Shown: in pieces, positions 1-5,763 of the stretch
Layout: each line of letters begins with the position of its first letter
Position numbering within the stretch: the first letter of the stretch is position 1
Position numbers and translations under genes: made by a program
Notes under the pieces: model-generated
Database searches by the model: none
The model's input: the letters and a program-made list of their open reading frames with translations, nothing else
What the model was told of the DNA's origin: nothing
Assembly: GCA_031263965.1 (NCBI GenBank)
Contig: JAISES010000150.1
Span: 1-7,827, forward strand
Direction of reading: 5' to 3'
Length of the DNA stretch: 7,827 nt
Source: Prevotella sp.
GTDB lineage: Bacteria > Bacteroidota > Bacteroidia > Bacteroidales > Dysgonomonadaceae

Positions 1-111
1 AACAATATTGGACGCTTTGGCTAAAGCGTCCAATATTCTGAATCCTATGTTGTGGCGGGTATATTCGTATTCTCTGCCGATATTACCCAAACCTACAATC
101 AAATATTTCAT
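1..111 (-). CDS. pth: Peptidyl-tRNA hydrolase, N-terminal part (runs off left edge)
   Basis: Pth cleaves the ester bond of peptidyl-tRNAs that drop off the ribosome, recycling tRNA in the cytoplasm. Only the first 37 codons are present, against about 190 in the family. The visible protein begins [12 protein letters not shown] and continues with [11 protein letters not shown], the N-terminal signature of the family. Asn10 and His20 fall at the same positions as the substrate-binding Asn and catalytic His of the E. coli enzyme. The ATG at 109-111 is the natural start because the conserved beta strand begins at once. The gene lies 59 bp downstream of rplY on the same strand, with no promoter or terminator evident between them, so co-transcription is likely. 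A perfect 15-bp inverted repeat lies inside the coding sequence at 4-37. Identification is firm; the remainder of the gene is not visible. Confidence 0.92.
   Translation of the reverse strand, partial: MKYLIVGLGNIGREYEYTRHNIGFRILDALAKASNIV
4..37. repeat. Perfect inverted repeat, 15-bp arms, 4-nt loop, inside pth
   Basis: The arms at 4-18 and 23-37 are exact reverse complements, separated by GGCT. In the pth mRNA this would fold into a long hairpin over about codons 25-36, which encode [11 protein letters not shown]. The amino acids look normal for a Bacteroidales Pth, so the repeat is accommodated by the coding sequence and is not an insertion. No T-run follows on either strand inside the window, so it is not an obvious terminator. 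Confidence 0.8.
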
Positions 112-170
112 ATTAGTTAAGAGTTGTAAGTTATAAGAGTTTCAATTCGGAACCTATAACCCATTATCTC

Positions 171-749
171 TCAGCCGTTTTTGGCAGCAAGACCTCTGGC
201 GGCACGAGTCAATTGAACGCGACATACAACGCCGTTCTTAGCATTCAACAATTCCAGTCCGTCAAAATGAAGATCTCCTACTTGTATCGATTTTCCAAGA
301 GCAAGGCTTGTAACATCTACATGTACTTTCTCCGGAACTTTGTCATAAAGAGCTTTCACTTTCAGTTTACGCAAGTCAAGAGACAATTTACCACCAGCCC
401 GTACACCTTCTGCAAGTCCGTCGAGGATTACAGGCACATCGATAACAATAGGTTTGTTTTCGAATACATGAAGGAAATCGAGATGAAGAACAGCATCTGT
501 TACTGGGTGAAACTGAATATCTTTAAGGATGGCCTTATAAGTCTCTTTACCGACTGTCAGGTCTACCAAAAAAATCTCGGGAGTATAAACCAACTTACGC
601 ACGTCACTGTTTGTTACGGTAAAGTGAATAGCTTCTGCCCGCTCCCCGCCGTATATTACAGCCGGAATTTTGTCTTCTTTACGAAAATCCCTGGTTGCTT
701 TTTTACCTGTCGCCTCTCTTGTTTCGCCTTTTAATTCAAATGTTTTCAT
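171..749 (-). CDS. rplY: 50S ribosomal protein L25 / Ctc family
   Basis: This is the long (CTC/TL5) form of ribosomal protein L25, which binds 5S rRNA in the large subunit. It has 192 residues. The N-terminal L25 domain covers about 1-95, with the conserved KIPAVIYGG (27-35) and the strong family block KDIQFHPVTDAVLHLDF (76-92). The TL5-type beta domain covers about 98-185, with GLAEGVRAGGKL at 111-122. The tail LTRAARG is typical of Bacteroidales homologues as I know them. The N-terminus MKTFELKGETRE fits the ATG at 747-749. pth follows on the same strand after 59 bp. A TAnnTTTG element at 829-836 and a roughly 75-nt leader precede the gene. A 173-codon open frame on the opposite strand inside it is a shadow. 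Confidence 0.95.
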   Translation of the reverse strand: MKTFELKGETREATGKKATRDFRKEDKIPAVIYGGERAEAIHFTVTNSDVRKLVYTPEIFLVDLTVGKETYKAILKDIQFHPVTDAVLHLDFLHVFENKPIVIDVPVILDGLAEGVRAGGKLSLDLRKLKVKALYDKVPEKVHVDVTSLALGKSIQVGDLHFDGLELLNAKNGVVCRVQLTRAARGLAAKNG

Positions 750-778
750 TGTTTAATTTTAAAATGTGTTACTCAAAT

Positions 779-824
779 TAAGAATTGCTTCTCATTCCCA
801 TCACACGTACGGGCTTATAAAAGC
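779..824 (-). promoter_or_regulatory. Possible structured 5' leader of rplY
   Basis: On the minus strand the predicted leader can form three small helices in a row. The first is GCTT/AAGC around TTAT (813-824). The second is CCC/GGG closing 797-813. The third is a 6-bp stem TGAGAA/TTCTTA, including one G-U pair, capped by a GCAA tetraloop (779-794). Ribosomal protein genes are often autoregulated by such leaders, but the helices are short and no match to a named leader family is claimed. Confidence 0.25.
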
Positions 825-828
825 GGTG

Positions 829-836
829 CAAAGATA
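829..836 (-). promoter_or_regulatory. Probable -7 promoter element for rplY-pth
   Basis: Read on the minus strand these bases are TATCTTTG, a full match to the Bacteroidota -7 consensus TAnnTTTG. It is followed by GCAC, with transcription expected to start near 823-825, giving a 5' leader of about 75 nt. I do not see a convincing -33 TTTG at normal spacing, so the call rests on the -7 match and its position. Confidence 0.55.
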
Positions 837-839
837 GAA

Positions 840-1008
840 GAATTGTTGTTATTTTCCTAATTTTTAAGAACAAAACGCTATCCAGCCATCAAAAAGACAA
901 CCCGATACATAAAATACCTTAAGAGGACTGGTATGGAAGTGTTATTTTGATATTTTTTTTGTGTAAAATAAGTTTGTTTATTCACGAATACTTTCTTCCT
1001 TTGTCTAA
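840..1008. other. Intergenic spacer without recognised gene
   Basis: This AT-rich stretch lies between the rplY and korA promoter elements. It contains a T8 run (953-960) and a weak 5-bp inverted repeat, ATACC/GGTAT, at 914-934. I see no open frame with coding character, no strong hairpin and no RNA gene. It may hold the upstream promoter parts and operators of the two divergent units. Confidence 0.5.
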
Positions 1009-1016
1009 TAATTTTG
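1009..1016 (+). promoter_or_regulatory. Probable -7 promoter element for korAB
   Basis: The bases TAATTTTG match the Bacteroidota -7 consensus TAnnTTTG. They lie 41 bp before the korA start codon, which would give a short leader of about 35 nt. The nearest upstream TTTG (973-976) is about 32 bp away, which is too far for a standard -33, so the evidence is the -7 match and its location only. Confidence 0.45.
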
Positions 1017-1057
1017 ATTTAATATACTATCATACTATTGTTATCATAGAATAAGTA

Positions 1058-2905
1058 ATGCAAAACACAATTAACATCAAAGACGTCAATGACATAGTCA
1101 TACGTTTTTCGGGCGACTCGGGAGATGGCATGCAGTTAACGGGTACCATTTTCTCAAATCTTTCGGCAATCTTTGGAAATGAGATCGCGACCTTTCCGGA
1201 TTACCCTGCGGAAATCCGCGCTCCGCAAGGTACGTTATCCGGAGTTTCAGGATTTCAGGTACATTTGGGAAACAAAATTTACAACTCGGGGGATCTATGC
1301 GATGTGCTGGTAGCAATGAATCCTGCGGCGCTCAAAGTAAATGCCGGGCATTTAAAGCCCGATTCGGTTATTGTAATCGATACTGACTCTTTTCAGAAAA
1401 GGGATTTAGAAAAAGCATTATTTACAACAGACAGCCCGTTTACCGAACTGGGACTTACATCGCAGCAAGTAATATCCGTACCGATAACCGGTCTGACCAA
1501 AGATAGCCTGGAAGGAACAGAACTGGATATGAAATCCCGTACAAGAAGTAAAAATATGTTTGCTCTTGGATTAGTGTGTTGGTTATTTAACCGTCCGCTG
1601 GATGTAGCAAACCATATGCTGTCTGCAAAATTTGCTAAAAAGCCGTCGCTGGTAGAAGCAAACCTCAAAGTGCTGGCAGACGGGTTCAATTATGGATACA
1701 ATACCGATGCCTCTATATCATCATACCGCGTAGAAACGGTCGATGTAGAAAAGGGTTATTATCTCGACGTTAATGGCAATACCGCGACTGCCTACGGACT
1801 AATAGCCGCAGCCGAAAATGCAGGACGCCAATTGTTTTTAGGATCATACCCGATCACTCCTGCGACTGACATATTGCACGAACTTGTAAAATTTAAACAG
1901 CTAGGCGTAAAAGCTATTCAGGTAGAAGACGAAATTGCCGGTGTTTGCACCGCTATTGGAGCCAGTTTCACCGGATCATTAGCTGCTACTTCGACATCGG
2001 GCCCCGGTCTGGCGCTCAAGAGTGAAGCCATAGGGCTGGCTGTAATGGCAGAGCTTCCGCTGGTTGTTATAGACGTACAGCGCGGAGGTCCGTCAACAGG
2101 ACTTCCCACAAAAACCGAGCAAACAGACCTTCGTCAGGCTCTTTACGGAAGAAATGGAGAAAGTCCCATTGTTGTGATGGCTGCCGCTACTCCTTCCGAC
2201 TGTTTTGATATGGCTTATTGGGCCTCAAAAATTGCATTAGAACATATAACCCCTGTTATTTTGCTTACAGACGGATATATTGCCAATGGCGCGTCGGCAT
2301 GGCGCATCCCCGATCTGGATAAATATCCATCCATTACGCCTCACGATCAAACTCTGGTAGATGAGGGTGAATGGCGCAGCGCCTTGCGCGACAATGAAAC
2401 ATACGCCCGCTATTGGGCGGCGGCAGGAACCCCGGGATACACCCATCGCATAGGAGGACTTGAAAAGGATTACGATTCGGGAGCAATATCTACCGGCGCA
2501 GCCAATCATCAGAAAATGGTAGACACCCGGCAAGCTAAGATAGATAATATAGCCAACTATATACCCCAATTGGAACTTGTAGGCGGAGAAGACTCTGAGC
2601 TGTTGGTTGTGGGATGGGGCGGCACATACGGACATCTTCGCGAAGCAGTAGAAAAAATGAACGAAGCCGGACAAAAAATAGCCCTTGCGCATTTTCGCTT
2701 TATTAATCCGCTACCGGAGAACACGGCGGCGATACTTGGTAAATTTAAAAATATAATTGTAGCGGAACAGAATAACGGACAATTTGCCGGTTATCTGACA
2801 GAAAAAATTCCGGGACTGAAAGTTTCCCGTTACAACAAAGTAGAAGGTCAGCCATTCTCTATACATGAGTTGATCGAAGCATTCACTAAAAAACTAGAAG
2901 AGTAA
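1058..2905 (+). CDS. korA: 2-oxoacid (2-oxoglutarate):ferredoxin oxidoreductase, alpha subunit (gamma-alpha fusion)
   Basis: This is the large subunit of a cytoplasmic, thiamine-diphosphate and iron-sulfur enzyme that interconverts 2-oxoglutarate + CoA + oxidised ferredoxin with succinyl-CoA + CO2 + reduced ferredoxin. Its 615 residues fit the fused gamma-alpha form. The gamma (catalytic POR) domain covers about 12-205, with FSGDSGDGMQLTG at 17-29 and AEIRAPQGTLSGVSGF at 51-66. The pyrimidine-binding domain covers about 240-470: GSYPITPAT (262-270), VEDEIA (289-294, acidic residues near the cofactor pyrimidine), TSTSGPG (311-317) and RGGPSTGLPTKTEQ (342-355). The C-terminal domain II covers about 512-612. 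The ATG at 1058 follows an A-rich stretch and places the gamma domain normally. korB starts 6 bp after the stop, so the two are co-transcribed. Family assignment is secure. The exact 2-oxoacid cannot be read from sequence; 2-oxoglutarate is inferred from the overall resemblance to two-subunit KorAB. Confidence 0.92.
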   Translation: MQNTINIKDVNDIVIRFSGDSGDGMQLTGTIFSNLSAIFGNEIATFPDYPAEIRAPQGTLSGVSGFQVHLGNKIYNSGDLCDVLVAMNPAALKVNAGHLKPDSVIVIDTDSFQKRDLEKALFTTDSPFTELGLTSQQVISVPITGLTKDSLEGTELDMKSRTRSKNMFALGLVCWLFNRPLDVANHMLSAKFAKKPSLVEANLKVLADGFNYGYNTDASISSYRVETVDVEKGYYLDVNGNTATAYGLIAAAENAGRQLFLGSYPITPATDILHELVKFKQLGVKAIQVEDEIAGVCTAIGASFTGSLAATSTSGPGLALKSEAIGLAVMAELPLVVIDVQRGGPSTGLPTKTEQTDLRQALYGRNGESPIVVMAAATPSDCFDMAYWASKIALEHITPVILLTDGYIANGASAWRIPDLDKYPSITPHDQTLVDEGEWRSALRDNETYARYWAAAGTPGYTHRIGGLEKDYDSGAISTGAANHQKMVDTRQAKIDNIANYIPQLELVGGEDSELLVVGWGGTYGHLREAVEKMNEAGQKIALAHFRFINPLPENTAAILGKFKNIIVAEQNNGQFAGYLTEKIPGLKVSRYNKVEGQPFSIHELIEAFTKKLEE

Positions 2906-2911
2906 GCTATT

Positions 2912-3943
2912 ATGGATACAAATTTTAAAACGGCCCCATCTTTTTCGGCCAAAGATTATAAAAGCGACCAATATGTACGCTGGTGTCCGGGGTGCGGAGA
3001 CCATGCCTTGCTCAACTGCTTACACAAGGCAATGTCGGAATTGAGTATCGAACCTCATATGACTGCCGTTATATCCGGTATCGGATGCTCCTCCCGTCTG
3101 CCATATTATATGAATACATACGGATTCCACACTATACACGGACGCGGAGCTGCAATAGCAACAGGCGTAAAGACTGCCAAACCGGAACTGTCGGTATGGC
3201 TGGCGACCGGAGACGGAGACTGCCTGGCTATAGGTGGAAACCACTTCATACATGCTGTACGCCGCAATGTAGACATCAACATACTGTTACTCAACAACAA
3301 AATATACGGACTAACAAAAGGGCAGTTTTCCCCTACTTCGAACAGGGGATTTGTTTCGAAATCGTCCCCATACGGTACCGTAGAAGACCCTTTCTATCCG
3401 GTGGAACTGGCATTGGGCGCACGCGGAACATTCTTTGCCCGCTGTATCGATGTTGATCTGGCTAATACAACGGAAATCCTTGTAGATGCCGCAAAACATA
3501 AAGGCACATCGGTAGTGGAAGTGCTGCAAAATTGCGTTATTTTCAACGATAACATTCACAGCAACATTGTAGACAAAGCATGGAGAGCCGAACGCACCAT
3601 TTTGTTGAAACATGGAGAAAAAATGCTGTTCGGAACAAATAACGGTAAAGGCCTGGTCATGGACGGATGGAAGCTCAAAGCCGTTACAATAGGTCAGGAT
3701 GGCTATACAATGGACGATGTGCTTGTGCATGATACCGAATCCGGAGATGGCGTTTTGCATCTTAAACTGGGACTCATGGCTCCGGAAAACGGACTTCCCG
3801 TAGCTTTGGGTGTTATCCGCGATGTAAAAGAACCTACTTATGACGAAGGTGTAGCTGGTCAGATACAAGAAGTTCAGGCTAAAAATCCGATCCGTAAGTT
3901 GAAAGATTATCTGATGACAAAGGATGTTTGGGAAGTAAAATAA
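2912..3943 (+). CDS. korB: 2-oxoacid (2-oxoglutarate):ferredoxin oxidoreductase, beta subunit
   Basis: This is the partner of KorA; it binds the thiamine diphosphate pyrophosphate and carries a [4Fe-4S] cluster. It has 343 residues. Cluster ligands are recognisable as Cys25 and Cys28 in CPGCG, Cys59 in GIGCSSR, and Cys208 in LQNCVIFND. The TPP/Mg2+ motif is GDGD (100-103) followed by NN (128-129) and IYGLTKGQ (131-138). The block HGRGAAIATGVK (76-87) is also typical. The start codon lies 6 bp after the korA stop, consistent with translation from one message. No separate ferredoxin-like delta subunit is encoded next to it, so the enzyme fits the two-subunit class that uses a free ferredoxin. 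A strong intrinsic terminator begins 17 bp after the stop. The 215-codon open frame on the opposite strand is a shadow. Confidence 0.93.
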   Translation: MDTNFKTAPSFSAKDYKSDQYVRWCPGCGDHALLNCLHKAMSELSIEPHMTAVISGIGCSSRLPYYMNTYGFHTIHGRGAAIATGVKTAKPELSVWLATGDGDCLAIGGNHFIHAVRRNVDINILLLNNKIYGLTKGQFSPTSNRGFVSKSSPYGTVEDPFYPVELALGARGTFFARCIDVDLANTTEILVDAAKHKGTSVVEVLQNCVIFNDNIHSNIVDKAWRAERTILLKHGEKMLFGTNNGKGLVMDGWKLKAVTIGQDGYTMDDVLVHDTESGDGVLHLKLGLMAPENGLPVALGVIRDVKEPTYDEGVAGQIQEVQAKNPIRKLKDYLMTKDVWEVK

Positions 3944-3960
3944 TAGAATATCAACCAATT

Positions 3961-4000
3961 ACAAAACGGGCCTAAATAAAATTAAGCCTGTTTTGTTTTA
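3961..4000 (+). terminator. Intrinsic terminator of korAB
   Basis: Arms at 3961-3975 and 3982-3996 form a 15-bp stem with one G-U pair and one C-A mismatch around a 6-nt loop (ATAAAA), followed by TTTA. It starts 17 bp after the korB stop and closes the operon. The T-rich right arm also holds a TTTG (3992-3995) that may serve as a distant -33 element for the next promoter. Confidence 0.85.
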
Positions 4001-4018
4001 TATTTACTATAAAAATAC

Positions 4019-4026
4019 TATCTTTG
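4019..4026 (+). promoter_or_regulatory. Probable -7 promoter element for the EamA transporter / leader RNA
   Basis: TATCTTTG is a full match to the TAnnTTTG consensus and is followed by GCATC, as is common at Bacteroidota start sites. A TTTG at 3992-3995 lies 23 bp upstream, somewhat long for a -33 partner. Transcription would begin near 4031-4034 and give a leader of about 143 nt before the transporter start codon. Confidence 0.6.
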
Positions 4027-4030
4027 CATC

Positions 4031-4126
4031 ACCAAAACGTTTGTATAATTCATGATAAGCATACATACAAACGAACGAACTAACAAATGGAGGGGGTATC
4101 CGAGATAAAGGGGTATCCTTTTTTTG
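4031..4126 (+). ncRNA. Structured leader or small RNA upstream of EamA gene (candidate)
   Basis: Starting right at the predicted transcript 5' end is a perfect 9-bp stem (4038-4046 with 4065-4073; arms CGTTTGTAT and ATACAAACG) around an 18-nt loop. About 20 nt later comes a terminator-like hairpin (4094-4118) followed by T7. The segment thus has a promoter, a 5' stem and a terminator, either as an attenuated mRNA leader or as an independent RNA of about 95 nt. I do not recognise it as a known riboswitch or RNA family. The structures are seen in the sequence; the regulatory role is inference. Confidence 0.4.
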
Positions 4127-4164
4127 TGCTTATGTATCAAGTATTACTTACTAAGAAACTATAA
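4087..4164 (+). CDS. Possible 25-residue leader peptide ORF
   Basis: An ATG at 4087-4089, preceded by an A-rich stretch, opens 25 codons ending with TAA at 4162-4164, 11 bp before the transporter ATG. The peptide would read MEGVSEIKGYP, then FFVLMYQVLL, then TKKL. Its first codons run straight through the terminator-like hairpin, so a ribosome initiating here would melt it. There is no run of one amino acid as in classical attenuation peptides, and a chance ORF of this length is quite possible. Confidence 0.2.
   Translation: MEGVSEIKGYPFFVLMYQVLLTKKL
4093..4125 (+). terminator. Terminator-like hairpin inside EamA leader (candidate attenuator)
   Basis: The DNA shows a direct repeat, GGGGTATCC, at 4093-4101 and 4110-4118. 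In RNA, GGGUAUCC is self-complementary if two G-U pairs are allowed. 4094-4101 can therefore pair with 4111-4118 in an 8-bp stem with a 9-nt loop, and further G-U/A-U pairing extends into the T-run. Seven T residues (4119-4125) follow at once. This is the form of an intrinsic terminator, placed 50 bp before the transporter start, so it could stop transcription early. Confidence 0.5.
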
Positions 4165-4175
4165 AAAGAAAAAAA

Positions 4176-5105
4176 ATGAATGAGAGAATAAAAGGCGGGC
4201 TACTGGTCTTTTCAGGAGCAGTCAGCTTTGGATTATTATCTACAATTGTAAAATTCGCTTACGGTCAAGGCTATACATTAGGAGAGATAACCGGAACTCA
4301 AAGTTTCTCAGGAATGGTTATACTTTGGGTTCTTTACATGATATCCACAAAGGTAAAAAAACAAGATAAAGACATTAATAAAGACAAAAAGGAACCTGTC
4401 GATAAAACCAAATGGTGGAAAGTATGCATCGCCGGAACATTTACCGGACTTGTAGGTATCTTTTATTATCAATGCGTGAAACTTCTGCCTGCGTCAATCG
4501 CTATCATCCTATTGATGCAATATCTTTGGATAAGCGTACTGATCGAAGCGGTTGTATTCAAGAAAAAACCTTCCCGCAAACAGCTTTTGCTGCTATGCAT
4601 TGTTTTAACCGGCACGCTTCTGTCCGGAGGGCTTTTCAGCAGCACTATAGAACTCAACCTGAAGGGAGTGCTGTTTGGACTATTGGCTGCTGTAAGCTAT
4701 GCTATATTTCTTATGACCAGCGGACGTATAGGTAACGATCTGCCTGTACTAAAGAAAAGCGCCCTGATGATTACGGGTTCTTGTATAATGACCTTTATCA
4801 TTTTCCCGCCATTGTTCTTTTTCAACGGGATTTATCTCAGCGGATTGTATTTGTGGGGATTGAGTCTGGCACTGTTCGGAACGGTTGTCCCTCCATTTTT
4901 CTTTTCAATGGGAATACCACGGGTAGGGGTATCTATAGGGGCTATCCTTAGCGCCGCCGAACTTCCGGTAGCAACTCTGTCGTCGGCTTTAATACTTAAA
5001 GAAAATGTCGATATAATTAAATGGATAGGTGTAATCCTGATACTTTTGGCTATTGTTGCCACTAATATAAAGACAAAAAATATAGACGCGGAAGCCACAA
5101 TCTAA
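4176..5105 (+). CDS. EamA-family (drug/metabolite transporter superfamily) membrane transporter
   Basis: This is an inner-membrane carrier of the 10-helix EamA/DMT type; substrate unknown. Its 309 residues are normal for the family. Hydrophobic segments fall at about 7-27, 39-57, 82-100, 104-126, 135-151, 163-181, 195-216, 225-242, 250-272 and 281-297. They form two EamA repeats (about 7-150 and 162-296). Typical features include a Pro-containing segment between helices 3 and 4 (KLLPASIAIILLMQ) and its counterpart in the second half (GVSIGAILSAAELPVATLSS). A charged Lys/Asp-rich loop (59-80) links helices 2 and 3. The ATG at 4176 follows a stretch of A residues typical of Bacteroidota start regions. 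The gene appears monocistronic: a leader with its own promoter precedes it, and its 3' end faces the DUF4294 gene across only 9 bp. Amino-acid or metabolite export is common in this family, but no substrate can be assigned here. Confidence 0.88.
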   Translation: MNERIKGGLLVFSGAVSFGLLSTIVKFAYGQGYTLGEITGTQSFSGMVILWVLYMISTKVKKQDKDINKDKKEPVDKTKWWKVCIAGTFTGLVGIFYYQCVKLLPASIAIILLMQYLWISVLIEAVVFKKKPSRKQLLLLCIVLTGTLLSGGLFSSTIELNLKGVLFGLLAAVSYAIFLMTSGRIGNDLPVLKKSALMITGSCIMTFIIFPPLFFFNGIYLSGLYLWGLSLALFGTVVPPFFFSMGIPRVGVSIGAILSAAELPVATLSSALILKENVDIIKWIGVILILLAIVATNIKTKNIDAEATI

Positions 5106-5114
5106 AGAATTATT

Positions 5115-5735
5115 TTACCAGCCGTGATAATTACGGGCATAATAGTAGTCTATTGTGCCTTGTTTTATCTGCAACACAATATTTTCTATTTCAGCATCCT
5201 TGCCATCCGGTTCGTATTCTACCTTGAGGCTATTACCGAACAATCCGGCAAAGGCATTATATACTCCGGCTTTAAAGCTGCCTAACAATGCTTTGACAAT
5301 GTTGTATGAAGATGTGTTACATTCGCGGTCTACGAGTTTTATCAGAATCTTACCCTGAGCTTTAGTCATCTTTTTCAACTTAGGCTTATACTCCGACGTC
5401 ATAAATTTCTGCACATCTTCCAGATATTTTTGCCGTTCTTTATCTGTAGGCAAAGTCTGCATATATTCATAGGTTTCGATAACCGCTTCTGCTATTTTAC
5501 GGGCATACGGATATGTTATCCTGACATCACGCACAAGCTTCGTATAAGCCTGCCGCTGTTTCTCATCCTTGAACTTCATCGGAGCAAAAATATAAACAGG
5601 ATTTAAGTTGAACATAGCAATAGTATCTCCCGTTCCGGATATAACAGCCATATCCCAGTAAGTCTTGCGTTCTGTCTGGCAATTCACCGTAACAGCGATA
5701 AAAGACATTAGAAATACAATGATTATTTTCTTCAT
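5115..5735 (-). CDS. Exported DUF4294 family protein, function unknown
   Basis: A 206-residue protein of the Bacteroidota-specific DUF4294 family; no biochemical role is known to me. Residues 1-19 form a signal peptide (MKK, hydrophobic IIIVFLMSFIAVTV, then NC), probably cleaved near Cys19/Gln20. Asn before the Cys makes a classical lipobox unlikely, although lipoprotein processing cannot be excluded. The family core follows: DTIAMFNLNPVYIFAPMKF (37-55), a helical part with LVRDVRITYPYARK (67-80), GKILIKLVDRE (128-138), and a C-terminal GSFKAGVYNAFAGLFG (152-167). The mature protein should act in the periplasm or on the envelope. It is the last gene of the minus-strand envelope cluster, 66 bp downstream of the glycosyltransferase, with a possible promoter of its own in that gap. 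Its last codons carry the convergent gene's terminator. Confidence 0.85.
   Translation of the reverse strand: MKKIIIVFLMSFIAVTVNCQTERKTYWDMAVISGTGDTIAMFNLNPVYIFAPMKFKDEKQRQAYTKLVRDVRITYPYARKIAEAVIETYEYMQTLPTDKERQKYLEDVQKFMTSEYKPKLKKMTKAQGKILIKLVDRECNTSSYNIVKALLGSFKAGVYNAFAGLFGNSLKVEYEPDGKDAEIENIVLQIKQGTIDYYYARNYHGW
5136..5166 (+). terminator. Intrinsic terminator of the EamA gene, inside the convergent DUF4294 gene
   Basis: Arms at 5136-5145 (GGCATAATAG) and 5150-5159 (CTATTGTGCC) make a 10-bp stem with one G-U pair and a 4-nt loop, followed by TTGTTTT. It lies 31 bp past the transporter stop codon, within the last codons of the opposite gene. On the minus strand the G-U pair becomes an A-C mismatch and no T-run follows, so the signal is polarised for plus-strand transcription. 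Confidence 0.68.
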
Positions 5736-5755
5736 CCTTACTCCGATAGCAGCGT

Positions 5756-5763
5756 CAAATATA
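5756..5763 (-). promoter_or_regulatory. Possible -7 promoter element for the DUF4294 gene
   Basis: On the minus strand these bases read TATATTTG, matching TAnnTTTG, followed by ACGC. They lie 20 bp upstream of the DUF4294 start codon, giving a leader of roughly 15 nt. No good -33 element is seen at normal spacing. If active, it would let this gene be expressed apart from the acyltransferase and glycosyltransferase upstream. Confidence 0.4.

Noticed and set aside
118..141. Direct repeat TAAGAGTT at 118-125 and 134-141 between rplY and pth
   Set aside because: Only 8 bp, AT-rich, two copies; such a match is expected by chance and no structure or site type explains it.
213..734. 173-codon open frame antisense to rplY
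   Set aside because: It lies wholly inside a clear L25 gene, its composition (many Phe, Tyr and Cys residues) looks like a reverse-frame translation, and no family motif is visible.
914..934. ATACC/GGTAT inverted repeat between rplY and korA
   Set aside because: Only 5 bp with an 11-nt loop and no T-run; not distinguishable from chance, so no operator or terminator is claimed.
2237..2692. 151-codon open frame antisense to korA
   Set aside because: It is fully within conserved korA coding sequence, with no recognisable domain and no independent signals.
3311..3958. 215-codon open frame antisense to korB
   Set aside because: It covers the well-conserved C-terminal half of KorB and has the Cys/Phe/His-rich look of a shadow frame; no promoter or start context supports it.
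4093..4118. GGGGTATCC repeat as a CRISPR or replication iteron
   Set aside because: Just two 9-bp copies, no spacer array, no cas or replication genes nearby; RNA hairpin formation explains it better.
5075..5098. Possible minus-strand terminator after DUF4294 (GTGG/CCGC stem with a later T-run)
   Set aside because: The stem is only 4 bp with a 3-nt loop and the T6 run begins several bases after it, so it is too weak to list as a terminator.
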